Assembly (NCBI RefSeq): GCF_900187265.1
Contig: NZ_LT906450.1
Span: forward strand, 868,001-932,000
Direction of reading: 5' to 3'
DNA from: Rhodococcus rhodochrous
GTDB lineage: Bacteria; Actinomycetota; Actinomycetes; Mycobacteriales; Mycobacteriaceae
DNA length: 64,000 bases
Shown: piece by piece, positions 1 through 9,844 of the stretch
Numbering within the stretch: position 1 is the stretch's first letter
Layout: each line of letters opens with the position of its first letter
Notes under the pieces: model-generated
The model's database searches: none
What the model was told of the DNA's origin: nothing
What the model saw: the letters and a program-made list of their open reading frames with translations, nothing else
Program-made: the position numbers and the translations under genes

Positions 1-26
1 AGACCCCGAAAGGTCCGGGAACGACG

Positions 27-56
27 AACGCCGGCGTCGCGTACGACGCCGGCGTT
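27..56 (-). terminator. Hairpin terminator downstream of tRNA-Lys
   Basis: A perfect 13-bp inverted repeat (arms 27-39 and 44-56, loop CGTA) lies just past the 3' end of the minus-strand tRNA-Lys. It has no obvious T tract, which is usual for actinobacterial terminators. It could also serve a gene entering from the left of the window. Confidence 0.7.
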
Positions 57-62
57 GCCCGG

Positions 63-135
63 TGCCCCCAGTAGGGCTCGAACCTACGACCTGCGGATTA
101 AAAGTCCGTAGCTCTACCAACTGAGCTATAGGGGC
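63..135 (-). tRNA. tRNA-Lys (anticodon TTT)
   Basis: The reverse complement folds into a 73-nt cloverleaf. The acceptor stem is GCCCCTA/TGGGGGC with discriminator A, the T-loop is GTTCGAG, and the anticodon loop CTTTTAA carries TTT. CCA is not encoded. It is transcribed away from the tetR gene to its right. Confidence 0.95.
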
Positions 136-430
136 ATGGGCGCACAGTGTAACCACACCGCACGGTGAGCCACGCTGCGCGATCGATGATATCGGACATC
201 CGGCGGTGCGGGCGCCGCCCGCGACGAATGGAAAAAGGCCCGGGTGCCCACCCCCTGCTCCGCACCCGAGCCGGACAAAGCGTACCACTCGGTGTGTTCT
301 GTGGAAACCCGGGTCCCGGCGGTGGGGCTCACATTTCACCCGGTGGAACACGGCCCGGAACCGGGGTTGTGGGGGCAGACTAGAGTTGTCTCGTGGGGGA
401 ACACAGGAACGTGGAAGGCTGAATTTCCCC
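136..430. other. Intergenic region, no gene seen
   Basis: This stretch of about 295 bases separates the minus-strand tRNA-Lys from the plus-strand tetR gene. It should hold both promoters. I see no conserved small ORF, RNA fold or clear operator palindrome. It is moderately G-rich just before the tetR start. Confidence 0.5.
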
Positions 431-1090
431 ATGCCCCGTCAACAGGAGCGTGCGCGTCGTACGCGGGCTGCGATCGTCCGATCGGCAGCCACCGAATTCG
501 CGCGGCGAGGTTTCGCCGCAGCATCGATCAACGCCATCCTCGAGCAGTCGAATGCCACCAAGGGTGCGATGTACTTCCACTTCGCGTCCAAGGAGGATTT
601 GGCCCGGGCGGTACTCGACGAAGGGCTCGAGCACTACCGCGCCATCGTCGACAGGTGGATGGACGTCCCCGGTCTCGACCCCTTCGAGCGGCTGCACGGC
701 CTCATCGGTGATCTCGGTGCGGCCCTGCACGACGACGTGGTCATCGCCGCGGAGTTCCGTCTGGTCACCGAACCCGAGTTCGCGGAGGAGGTCAGGCTGC
801 GCGGCAGCGTCCTGTGGGGGCGGGCCGGCTACCAGCTGGCACGCGAAGCGCAGGAGAAGGGCCTGTTCCGGCCCGGCGTCGATCTACAGCGTTTCGTCGA
901 GGCGATCGCGTCGTCGCTCGCCGGTCAGCGCTATCTCGCCGACCTCACCTCACCGGAGACCGACGTCCGCGCACGCTTCGAGGCCTGCGTGGAAGTGCCG
1001 CTCGAGGCGATGGCGTCGGAACAGTGGCTCGCGCAATGGCGGGAGAAGGGTTGGCCGAGCAGGCCCGACAACGACGAATCGACGGCTTGA
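431..1090 (+). CDS. TetR-family regulator, gamma-butyrolactone-receptor-like (ScbR/ArpA type)
   Basis: A 219-aa DNA-binding repressor. An N-terminal helix-turn-helix at about residues 10-55 includes NATKGAMYFHFASKEDLA, the form typical of the ScbR/ArpA/BarA gamma-butyrolactone receptor branch, followed by an all-helical ligand domain. Family members bind short diffusible lactones and release their own or antibiotic-cluster promoters; whether this one binds a lactone is inference. The ATG at 431 is chosen because the HTH starts about ten residues in, the usual spacing. The in-frame upstream extension is proline/arginine-rich and unlike the family. The gene is monocistronic, between tRNA genes, with no lactone synthase (AfsA-like) gene in view. 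Confidence 0.85.
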   Translation: MPRQQERARRTRAAIVRSAATEFARRGFAAASINAILEQSNATKGAMYFHFASKEDLARAVLDEGLEHYRAIVDRWMDVPGLDPFERLHGLIGDLGAALHDDVVIAAEFRLVTEPEFAEEVRLRGSVLWGRAGYQLAREAQEKGLFRPGVDLQRFVEAIASSLAGQRYLADLTSPETDVRARFEACVEVPLEAMASEQWLAQWREKGWPSRPDNDESTA

Positions 1091-1099
1091 CCTGCTGAT

Positions 1100-1129
1100 T
1101 TGTGATTCGCGAATGCCGTGGCATAAGCT
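1100..1129 (+). promoter_or_regulatory. Candidate promoter of the tRNA-Glu/Asp/Phe cluster
   Basis: TTGTGA (1100-1105) and TAAGCT (1124-1129), separated by 18 nt, resemble a housekeeping sigma promoter about 60 nt upstream of tRNA-Glu. The assignment rests on sequence similarity only. Confidence 0.35.
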
Positions 1130-1190
1130 GTCCAAGCTCCCAACGGAACGCCAAACCCGTTGAGGGTGCGGTTCGGAGAGATCCGATCGG

Positions 1191-1263
1191 GCCCCCTTCG
1201 TCTAGCGGCCTAGGACGCCGCCCTTTCAAGGCGGTAGCGCGGGTTCGAATCCCGTAGGGGGTA
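1191..1263 (+). tRNA. tRNA-Glu (anticodon TTC)
   Basis: A 73-nt cloverleaf with acceptor stem GCCCCCT/AGGGGGT plus A. The anticodon stem GCCGCCC/GGGCGGT-type pairing frames a TTC anticodon, and the T-loop is GTTCGAAT. It is the first gene of a four-tRNA cluster. Confidence 0.95.
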
Positions 1264-1317
1264 CGCTTCGACCTCGTCGAAGTGTGCAGTATCTTGGTGT
1301 GAGAAGTGAATATGTAT

Positions 1318-1391
1318 GGCCCTGTGGCGCAGTTGGTTAGCGCGCCGCCCTGTCACGGCGGAGGTCGCGGGTTCGAGTCCCGTCAGGGTCG
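1318..1391 (+). tRNA. tRNA-Asp (anticodon GTC), copy 1
   Basis: A 74-nt cloverleaf with acceptor stem GGCCCTG/CAGGGTC, discriminator G, anticodon loop CTGTCAC with GTC, and T-loop GTTCGAG. It is identical over its full length to the tRNA-Asp at 1593-1666. Confidence 0.95.
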
Positions 1392-1430
1392 CTCCAGAGT
1401 TTCGATCGGCATTCGGTTCGGGTGCCGTCC

Positions 1431-1507
1431 GGCCAGGTAGCTCAGTTGGTACGAGCGTCCGCCTGAAAAGCGGAAGGTCGCCGGTTCGATCCCGGCCCTG
1501 GCCACCA
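1431..1507 (+). tRNA. tRNA-Phe (anticodon GAA), CCA encoded
   Basis: A cloverleaf with acceptor stem GGCCAGG/CCTGGCC, anticodon GAA in loop CTGAAAA, and T-loop GTTCGAT. The 3' CCA is encoded (1505-1507), unlike the flanking tRNA-Asp genes. It lies between the two identical tRNA-Asp copies. Confidence 0.95.
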
Positions 1508-1542
1508 CGGTTGTCCGGCGAACAACCATCAATTTCATATCT

Positions 1543-1568
1543 TCGACCCACCGGTTACGGTGGGTCGA
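1543..1568 (+). terminator. Hairpin between tRNA-Phe and the second tRNA-Asp
   Basis: A perfect 11-bp stem (1543-1553 and 1558-1568) closes a GTTA loop. It probably ends the Glu-Asp-Phe transcript, so the second tRNA-Asp would need its own promoter or depend on read-through. Confidence 0.55.
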
Positions 1569-1592
1569 GCTATGGGAACTTCGGTTCCTCAT

Positions 1593-1666
1593 GGCCCTGT
1601 GGCGCAGTTGGTTAGCGCGCCGCCCTGTCACGGCGGAGGTCGCGGGTTCGAGTCCCGTCAGGGTCG
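1593..1666 (+). tRNA. tRNA-Asp (anticodon GTC), copy 2
   Basis: Identical in sequence to 1318-1391. The identity extends a few bases beyond the gene on both sides (AT before, CTCCAG after), which suggests a recent local duplication or gene conversion. Confidence 0.95.
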
Positions 1667-1673
1667 CTCCAGG

Positions 1674-1708
1674 CGAAGCCCCGGTATCACATCGATACCG
1701 GGGCTTCG
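1674..1708 (+). terminator. Strong hairpin terminator of the tRNA cluster
   Basis: A perfect 14-bp inverted repeat (1674-1687 and 1695-1708) with a 7-nt loop sits 7 nt after the last tRNA. Confidence 0.8.
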
Positions 1709-1812
1709 TCGTCATCTGTTCGCGGGCCTGTGTCCACTCGCCGTTCCCACTCGTATCGTGGATCCGCACCGGGTGTGGTCCGGCTCGCTATCGTGAGGAC
1801 ACAAAACATGTT

Positions 1813-1837
1813 CTAGTGTGTGCCCTACACAACTAGT
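1813..1837. promoter_or_regulatory. Imperfect inverted repeat upstream of the glycosyltransferase operon
   Basis: CTAGTGTGT and ACACAACTAG are near-complementary arms around a short CCCT centre, about 50 nt upstream of the GTG at 1888. The position and symmetry suit a regulator site or promoter element. No specific regulator is recognised. Confidence 0.3.
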
Positions 1838-1887
1838 GGACATCTGTCCGAGCGACCTGGCCCTCCGAGCGAACCCCGAGGTGGAAT

Positions 1888-3126
1888 GTGCGCGTAGCTC
1901 TGTTGTCCTACCGGAGCAAGCCGCATTGTGGGGGCCAGGGGGTCTACGTTCGCCATCTCAGTCGCGAACTCGTCGCCCAGGGACACACCGTCGAGGTGTT
2001 CTCCGGCCAGCCGTACCCCGAGCTCGACCCCGGCGTGACGCTCACGAAGGTACCCAGTCTCGATCTCTACCGCGACGACGATCCGTTCCGCACGCCGAAG
2101 CCGGGCGAGTACCGCGACTGGATCGACGTCCTCGAGGTCGCCACCATGTGGACCGCCGGCTTCCCCGAACCGCGCACCTTCGGTCTGCGCGCCGCACGCC
2201 TGCTGCGCGACCGCCTCGGCGACTTCGACGTCGTGCACGACAACCAGTCGCTCGCGTCCGGGTTGCTGCGCATCGCCGAGGATCTTCCCCTCGTCGCGAC
2301 GATCCACCATCCGATCACCCGCGACCGCGAACTCGATCTCGCCTCCGCGACCACCCTCCGCCGCAGGATCACGCTCCGGCGGTGGTACGGATTCCTGCGC
2401 ATGCAGGAGAATGTGGCCCGGCGGATCCCCACCCTGCTCACGGTGTCGGAGAACTCGGCCGACGACATCCGCACGGCCTTCGGGATCGAATCCGAACGTA
2501 TCCACACGATCCCGCTCGGCGTGAACACGGAGGTCTTCGCGCCCCGGCAGGACGAACGCGTTCCAGGCCGGATCGTCTGCGTCGCGAGCGCCGACGCCCC
2601 GCTCAAGGGTGTTCCCACCCTGCTCGAGGCGGTCGCGAAGCTGCGCACCGAACGCGAGATCGAACTGGTCCTCGTCTCGAAGCTCGCCCCGGGCGGCGCC
2701 ACCGAGAAGCTCATCGACGAACTGGCGATCGGCGACGTCGTGCGCACCGTCTCCGGCATCGACGACAGCGAACTCGCCGACCTGCTCGCCTCCGCCGAGA
2801 TCGCGGCGGTGCCGTCGCTGTACGAGGGATTCTCGTTGCCGGCCGTCGAGGCGATGTCGTGCGGAACACCGCTCGTCGCGAGCCGCGCCGGGGCCATCCC
2901 CGAGGTCGTCGGGGACGCCGGTCTGCTGGTGCCGCCGGGCGACGCCGAACAGCTCGCCGCAGGACTCGCGGGCCTGTTCGACGACCCGGCCGAGCGTCGG
3001 CGTCTCGGCGCGAAGGGCCGCGACCGTGTGCTCGAACGCTACAGCTGGGCGGCCGTGGCCGCGCAGACCGCCGCGATCTACGACAAGGCGATCGCCGCGC
3101 ATCGAGAGGGGAAGAACGGATGCTGA
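1888..3126 (+). CDS. Glycosyltransferase family 4 (GT-B fold)
   Basis: A 412-aa protein. The N-terminal MRVALLSYRSKPHCGGQGVY carries the GGxG-type loop of GT-B enzymes. The C-terminal half has SLYEGFSLPAVEAMSCGTPLVAS, the E-x7-E region that contacts the sugar nucleotide in GT4 retaining transferases. It probably transfers a sugar from a nucleotide donor to a cytoplasmic acceptor; the acceptor is unknown. GTG at 1888 follows a GAGG-type ribosome site; the ATG two bases upstream is in another frame. The methyltransferase start overlaps its last 7 nt, so the two are translationally coupled. Context suggests assembly of a methylated glycoconjugate. Confidence 0.85.
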   Translation: MRVALLSYRSKPHCGGQGVYVRHLSRELVAQGHTVEVFSGQPYPELDPGVTLTKVPSLDLYRDDDPFRTPKPGEYRDWIDVLEVATMWTAGFPEPRTFGLRAARLLRDRLGDFDVVHDNQSLASGLLRIAEDLPLVATIHHPITRDRELDLASATTLRRRITLRRWYGFLRMQENVARRIPTLLTVSENSADDIRTAFGIESERIHTIPLGVNTEVFAPRQDERVPGRIVCVASADAPLKGVPTLLEAVAKLRTEREIELVLVSKLAPGGATEKLIDELAIGDVVRTVSGIDDSELADLLASAEIAAVPSLYEGFSLPAVEAMSCGTPLVASRAGAIPEVVGDAGLLVPPGDAEQLAAGLAGLFDDPAERRRLGAKGRDRVLERYSWAAVAAQTAAIYDKAIAAHREGKNGC

Positions 3127-3851
3127 CCGTCGACTTCGACCGCCTGGGGGTCGTACCGGGGATGCGCGCTCTCGACATCGGGGCCGGCGCGGGGCGCCAC
3201 TCCTTCGAGCTGTACCGCCGCGGCGCGGATGTCGTCGCCTTCGACCAGAACGCCGACGACATGAAGGCCGTCGCCGACATGTTCGTCGCGATGGAACTCG
3301 AAGGCGAGGTCCCCGAGGGTGCGCTGGCCCGGGCCGAGGTCGGCGACGCGCTCGCGCTGCCCTATGACGACGCGACCTTCGATCTCGTGCTCATCTCCGA
3401 GGTGCTCGAGCACGTGCCGGAGGACGAGCGGGCCATCGCCGAACTCGTCCGGGTCCTCAAGCCCGGTGGTGTCGCGGCCGTGACCGTGCCGCGCTGGCTG
3501 CCGGAGAAGATCTGCTGGGCACTGTCGGACGCCTACCACGAGGTGGAGGGCGGGCACATCCGCATCTACAAGGCCGACGAACTCGCCGCGAAACTCGCCG
3601 CCGCCGGTCTCACGGTCTCGGGCACCGACCACGCCCACGCGTTGCACGCACCGTACTGGTGGCTCAAGTGCGCCGTCGGCGTCGACAACGACGACAATCC
3701 GCTGACGAAGGCGTACCACCGGCTGCTGGTCTGGGATCTCATGAAGGCCCCGTGGATCACCCGCACGGCCGAGAAGATCCTCGATCCCGTCATCGGGAAG
3801 AGTGTCGTGTTCTACCTCGAGAAGCCGGGAAACGCCGGTGCGGCGCGGTGA
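3120..3851 (+). CDS. Class I SAM-dependent methyltransferase
   Basis: A 243-aa Rossmann methyltransferase. Motif I is LDIGAGAGRHSFEL near residues 18-31, the acidic end of strand 2 is AFDQN, motif post-II is GDALALPYDDATFDLV, and motif IV is ISEVLEHVPE. The ATG at 3120 overlaps the upstream gene's stop and gives the correct spacing to motif I, so the long open extension upstream is a shadow frame. The substrate is unknown; coupling with the glycosyltransferase suggests an O-methylated sugar or lipid. Confidence 0.85.
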   Translation: MLTVDFDRLGVVPGMRALDIGAGAGRHSFELYRRGADVVAFDQNADDMKAVADMFVAMELEGEVPEGALARAEVGDALALPYDDATFDLVLISEVLEHVPEDERAIAELVRVLKPGGVAAVTVPRWLPEKICWALSDAYHEVEGGHIRIYKADELAAKLAAAGLTVSGTDHAHALHAPYWWLKCAVGVDNDDNPLTKAYHRLLVWDLMKAPWITRTAEKILDPVIGKSVVFYLEKPGNAGAAR

Positions 3852-4929
3852 ATCCGCGCGCGTGACGGTGCCGTCGGTGCCGGGTGTGCTGTCGCCGGAA
3901 CAGAGCCTGGCGACGGGCCGGGCCATCGCGCGGATGCAGGAGCCCTCGGGCGCCGTCCCGTGGTTCCCCGGTGGTCACATCGACCCGTGGGATCACATCG
4001 AATCAGCGATGGCGTTGACCGCCATCGGTTTACGTGAGGAGGCGGACGCCGCCTTCGAGTGGTCGCGGCGGACGCAGCGCGCCGACGGGTCGTGGCCCAT
4101 CCAGTTCCGCGGCGACATCGTCGAGAACCACGACACCGACAGCAATTTCACCGCCTACATCGCCGTGGGCGTATGGCACCACCATCTCGTGACGGGCGAT
4201 CGCGGGTTCGTCGAGCACATGTGGCCGACGGTGCGTGCTGCGCTCGACCTCGTGGTCGACATGCAGTTGCCGGGCGGCCAGATCTCCTGGGCGCGAGGCG
4301 ACGGCGGGATGTTCGACGAAGCGCTGCTCACAGGCTGTTCGAGCATCCACCAGAGTCTGTGGTGCGGTCTGCGGATCGCCGACCTGATCGGTGAGGCGCA
4401 ACCCGAATGGGAGGTCGCGCTGATCCGTCTCGGCCACGCTCTGCGTCGGCACCCCGAGGCGTTCACGCCCAAGCCCGAGTACTCGATGGACTGGTACTAC
4501 CCGATCCTCGGCGGAGCGGTGCGCGGCACCGACGCGCACGAACGGATCCGCGAGCGCTGGTCGGATTTCGTTGTCGACGGGCTCGGGATCCGTTGCGTCG
4601 ACCATCGCCCGTGGGTCACCGGAGCCGAGACGTGCGAACTGGTCCTGGCGCTCGACGCACTCGGCCACGCCGGGCGTGCCCGCGAATTGTTCGCGGCCAT
4701 GCAGCATCTGCGCGACCCGGACGGTTCGTACTGGACCGGTCTGGTCTACGCCGACGGCAAGCGCTGGCCGGTGGAGGTCAGTTCCTGGACCAGCGCAGCG
4801 GTGATCCTCGCCGCCGACGCGCTCTCGCGCACGACGGGAGGAAACGCGATCTTCCGGGATGCGGCGGCACCCGCCGACCAGCTGGGCGCCGACCGCTGCA
4901 CCGAACGTTGCCCGGTGCTCGTCCCGTAG
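3838..4929 (+). CDS. Alpha/alpha-toroid protein annotated in relatives as prenyltransferase (squalene-cyclase-like)
   Basis: About 363 aa, with repeated helix pairs carrying QEPSGAVPW, QRADGSWPI and LRDPDGSYWTG, which resemble the QW-type repeats of terpene cyclase and prenyltransferase toroids. A glycoside-hydrolase-like six-hairpin fold is also possible from the same pattern. The DxDD motif of squalene-hopene cyclases is not seen, so a cyclase role is unsupported. GTG at 3838 overlaps the methyltransferase stop and has GGGA 7 nt upstream; GTG at 3862 is the alternative start. It is third in the operon and ends 1 nt from the convergent methyltransferase at 4931. Confidence 0.6.
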   Translation: MRRGESARVTVPSVPGVLSPEQSLATGRAIARMQEPSGAVPWFPGGHIDPWDHIESAMALTAIGLREEADAAFEWSRRTQRADGSWPIQFRGDIVENHDTDSNFTAYIAVGVWHHHLVTGDRGFVEHMWPTVRAALDLVVDMQLPGGQISWARGDGGMFDEALLTGCSSIHQSLWCGLRIADLIGEAQPEWEVALIRLGHALRRHPEAFTPKPEYSMDWYYPILGGAVRGTDAHERIRERWSDFVVDGLGIRCVDHRPWVTGAETCELVLALDALGHAGRARELFAAMQHLRDPDGSYWTGLVYADGKRWPVEVSSWTSAAVILAADALSRTTGGNAIFRDAAAPADQLGADRCTERCPVLVP

Positions 4930-4930
4930 T

Positions 4931-6701
<1,771 letters not shown>

Positions 6702-6705
<4 letters not shown>

Positions 6706-7811
6706 GGTGTGCTCCGGCCGGGGTTGGCGGGTAGGGATACGAAACGTGCGGGGTCGCGGATCGTCCGCCACGCGGCGACGACCGGGACGAGTTCGGAGGG
6801 CGTGGCGCCGTGCAGGATCACACTGTCGGCACCGGCGTCGAACTGGTCGGCGATGCGGGTCGCGCACTGTGCGGCGCTGCCGGTCGCGCTCGCGGCGAGC
6901 CACTCGTCGGGCAGCAGCGACCGGATGTGCACGAGCAGTTCGGTGGGTGCCGCGTCGATCGGTCCGGAATGGGCACGGACCTCGGCGTCCTCCCGAAAAC
7001 GGTGCAGTACCTGCGGGTCCCAGCCGTTCGCGCGGACGAGCACGTCACCGTAGCCCTGCAGGTAGGTCGCGAGCCGTCCGGTGAGCTTCCGCAACCGGAG
7101 GTCCTCGGGGATCGACTCGTCGACGGTCGCGAGGACCGACCAGATACGGACGGACTGCGGGTCGCGGCCGGCCTGCTCGGCGGCGTCTCGCACCGTCTTC
7201 ACGGCGCGGGCGAGCGTGTCGTCGGTGAAGAAGGTGTGCAGGACGACGGCGTCGGCCACGCGTCCTGCCAGGTCGAGTGTGCGCTCGCCGAGCGCGACCA
7301 TGAGGATCGGGATGCGGTCGACACCCTCGGCGGTGCGTCGCAGATACGGGAAGTCGCCGGCCGGGCCGTGGTGGTCGACGACGGCGTCACCGCGCCACAG
7401 CGTCCGGAGCAGGTCGACAGTGTCCTCGAGCCGCGCCGACGTCACGCGAGGCAGCCCCATGAGATCGAACAGCACGTCGAAGCCGCGACCGAGCCCGAGG
7501 GCGTACCGGCCGCGGCTCAACCGGTGCAGGGTGGTCGCCATCGTCGCCGTGACGAGGAGGTGGCGGGTGTGCGGATTGGTCGCCGCGGTGCCGATCCCGA
7601 GCGTGCGGCTCGTCGCGGCCGCCGCGCCGGCCAGCACTGCCGCGTCCTTGGTGTCGAACCGTTCCGACAGGAAGACCGAACCGAGACCGATGCGTTCGGC
7701 GACGGCGATTTCGTCGAGCAGCGCCCTCGGGTCGTCGGTGTGCCCGGCGAGGCCGTAGAACCCGAGTTCCGGACAGTCCGGCTCCGGTGCGGACCCACCG
7801 GGGATGCTCAC
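6702..7811 (-). CDS. LLM-class (F420-dependent type) oxidoreductase
   Basis: A 369-aa luciferase-like TIM barrel with ERIGLGSVFLSERF near the N-terminus, GIGTAATNPHTRHL, LGLGRGFDVLFDLMG, and C-terminal PxELVPVVAAW. Actinobacterial members use F420 or FMN to oxidise or reduce alcohols, ketones or enones. GTG at 7811 overlaps the stop of the CMD-like gene (GTGA). The longer open frame upstream lies inside that gene and is rejected. It belongs to the aldehyde dehydrogenase operon. Confidence 0.8.
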
Positions 7812-8176
7812 GAGCGGGCCGCCGCCTTCCGTCGCTGCAGCACGCTGCCCACTGCGTTGTCGAGTTTCGAGCCCAGCGGCCAGCCCACGTAGTGGCACAG
7901 GAACAGGGCGATCTCGCGGAGCTGCTGCTCGTCGAGTTCGTCGTTCTTCAGCGCCGCCTCGATCTGGATCTCGGCGATGTCGGGGGCTCCCTGCGCGGTG
8001 AGTGCCCCGAGCAGCAACAGTCGCCGATCGCGAATGCTCAGTCCGGGCCGGGTCCAGATGTTCGCGAACAGGTGGTCGGCGGTGACGGCGAAGTGCTCGC
8101 CGGGACCGTCCTGCATCTCCCAGCCGTAGACCTTGGACATCATCTCCAGGCCGCGGCGGCGGGTCTCGTCGGTCAT
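7808..8176 (-). CDS. Carboxymuconolactone decarboxylase/AhpD-like protein (Rv0771-like)
   Basis: 122 aa, the size of a single CMD domain, with RDRRLLLLGALTAQGAPDIAEIQIEAAL and ALFLCHYVGWPLG broken by the linker. The CxxC pair of AhpD peroxidase partners is absent (one Cys in FLCHYVG), so a redox role like AhpD is unlikely. Gene order after aldehyde dehydrogenase, SDR and HIBADH-like dehydrogenase matches M. tuberculosis Rv0768-Rv0771. Its start overlaps the upstream stop by 4 nt. Confidence 0.75.
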   Translation of the reverse strand: MTDETRRRGLEMMSKVYGWEMQDGPGEHFAVTADHLFANIWTRPGLSIRDRRLLLLGALTAQGAPDIAEIQIEAALKNDELDEQQLREIALFLCHYVGWPLGSKLDNAVGSVLQRRKAAARS

Positions 8177-9072
8177 GCGTGCTCCTTCCGGGAACGGGTC
8201 CGTGCGATCTCTCCCGTGCCGACTCCGAGGCCGGGGCCGAGGTCGGACAGCGCCCGGGCTCCGAGCGGCAGGTCGACTCCGAGGCGATCGCCGAGGTCCA
8301 GTGCCAGCGCGAGATCCTTCTCGCCGAGGGCGCGCACGCGCGAGAAGATCGGGAACCAGGAGTCGTCCTCCGCGAGGGGAGATGTGGTGTCGCGCCACAT
8401 GATCGAACCGGCGCCGCCGGTGATCGCGTCGGTGTGCCGGACGACCTTGCCGAGCTCGGTGATGTCGATGCCCGCGGCCTCGGCGAGTCGCTGTGCTTCC
8501 GTGGCCGCGGTGAACGCGATGAAGTGGAGCAGGTTGCGGGCGAGCTTCATCCGGGTTCCCGCCCCGACGGGACCCGCGTGCACGACCAGCGACGCGAAGG
8601 TGCCGAAGGGTTCTTCGATTTTCGCGAAACCGTCGTCGGTCGCGCCGACCATCACTGCGAGAGTGCCGTTCTTCGCCCCGCCGGCGCCACCACTGACGGG
8701 TGCATCGACGAAGTCGACTCCCTTCTCGGCACACTTCGCGGCGAGCTCGACGGCGGTGGTGTCGGAGATCGTCGAGTGGACCGCGACGACCGTGCCGGGC
8801 CGGGCCGTCGCGAGCAGTCCGTCCGGACCGGTCACGACGTCGCGGACCTGGGCGTCGTCGAGGACGGTCACGCACACGAGGTCGCAACCGGCGGCCAGCT
8901 CCGCCGGGCTCGACGCCGCGGCGGCACCCTTGTCGGTGAACGGGCTCATCGCCTCGGGCACCACGTCGAGCACGGTGAGGCCCCCGGGCCGGGTGAGCAG
9001 CCGCTCGGCCATGGGCGCCCCCATGTTGCCCAGCCCGATGTAACCGACCCGGCCGATCGTGGAGCCGGTCAC
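8173..9072 (-). CDS. NAD(P)-dependent beta-hydroxyacid dehydrogenase (3-hydroxyisobutyrate dehydrogenase family, Rv0770-like)
   Basis: A 299-aa protein with nucleotide-binding GYIGLGNMGAPMAERLL at residues 10-26, the substrate-site VDAPVSGGAGGAKNGTL, and the catalytic-lysine helix region GTRMKLARNLLHF. All are hallmarks of the HIBADH/GSDH family, which oxidises small beta-hydroxyacids. The true substrate is unknown. It overlaps neighbours by 4 nt on both sides, in the operon order of the mycobacterial Rv0768-Rv0771 locus. Confidence 0.8.
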   Translation of the reverse strand: MTGSTIGRVGYIGLGNMGAPMAERLLTRPGGLTVLDVVPEAMSPFTDKGAAAASSPAELAAGCDLVCVTVLDDAQVRDVVTGPDGLLATARPGTVVAVHSTISDTTAVELAAKCAEKGVDFVDAPVSGGAGGAKNGTLAVMVGATDDGFAKIEEPFGTFASLVVHAGPVGAGTRMKLARNLLHFIAFTAATEAQRLAEAAGIDITELGKVVRHTDAITGGAGSIMWRDTTSPLAEDDSWFPIFSRVRALGEKDLALALDLGDRLGVDLPLGARALSDLGPGLGVGTGEIARTRSRKEHA

Positions 9073-9818
9073 GAGCGGATCACCTGCCCGCCGTCGACGT
9101 TGAAGATCTGCCCCGTGACCCAGGCCGCCTCATCGGAGAGCAGGAACAGACACATGCCGACGAGATCGTCGGGAGTGCCCATGCGCTCGAGCGGCAACTG
9201 CTTCACCATGTCGGCGACCATGTTCGCGGGGGTGGTGGTGCGGGTCGCCTCGGTGTCGATGGGACCGGGGGCGATCGCGTTGATGCGGATGTTCGAACCG
9301 CCGAGCTCGACGGCGAGTTGCTGTGTGAGACCGTTGATCCCGACCTTCGCGAGCCCGTAGAAGCCCGAATACAGCCAGGCCGCCGTCGACGACTGGTTGA
9401 CGATCGACCCGCCGTTCTTCGTCATGTACGGCCACACCGCGCGGGTGACGTTGAGGGCACCGTCGAGGTTCACACTCATGAACTTCTTGTAGTAGTCCCA
9501 CGGAACCGTCAGCAGCAGATCGAGTTTCATGCCGCCGTAGATGGCGGCATTGTTGACCACGTGGTCGATGCCGCCGTAGGTCTCGACGGTCGACGCGGCG
9601 AGTGCCTCGGCGGAGGCGGGGTCGGAGACATCGACCGAGGTGAAACTCGCGACGCCCCCGTCGGCGACGATCTGTTTGGCGACCTGCTCGCCGAGTTCGG
9701 CGTCGATGTCGGCGACCACCACGTTCGCGCCCTCGGCGGCGAGCGCACGCGCGTACGCCTCGCCGATCCCCTGGGCGGCGCCGGTGACGATCGCGGTGCG
9801 ACCGGTGAAACGTGCCAT
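9069..9818 (-). CDS. Short-chain dehydrogenase/reductase (Rv0769-like)
   Basis: A 249-aa classical SDR. It has the cofactor motif TGAAQGIGEAYARAL, adenine-pocket aspartates VADID, NNAAIYGG, the catalytic serine in VNQSSTAAW, YGLAKVGIN (YxxxK) and APGPIDTEA. The D at the end of strand 2 predicts NAD(H) preference. It is second in the operon, 26 nt after the aldehyde dehydrogenase stop; ATG 9818 follows a GGAAAGG-type site. Confidence 0.85.
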   Translation of the reverse strand: MARFTGRTAIVTGAAQGIGEAYARALAAEGANVVVADIDAELGEQVAKQIVADGGVASFTSVDVSDPASAEALAASTVETYGGIDHVVNNAAIYGGMKLDLLLTVPWDYYKKFMSVNLDGALNVTRAVWPYMTKNGGSIVNQSSTAAWLYSGFYGLAKVGINGLTQQLAVELGGSNIRINAIAPGPIDTEATRTTTPANMVADMVKQLPLERMGTPDDLVGMCLFLLSDEAAWVTGQIFNVDGGQVIRS

Positions 9819-9844
9819 CGGAAAAGTCCTTTCGGAAGTTCGGG

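Noticed and set aside
1317-1673. Short direct repeats as a possible CRISPR array
   Set aside because: The repeats are two tRNA-Asp genes, only two copies, with another tRNA and a hairpin between. No CRISPR array is seen anywhere in the window.
1818-3119. Upstream extension of the methyltransferase through the glycosyltransferase gene
   Set aside because: The region is coded by the glycosyltransferase in another frame. The extension is Arg/Pro-rich, and ATG 3120 gives the proper methyltransferase start.
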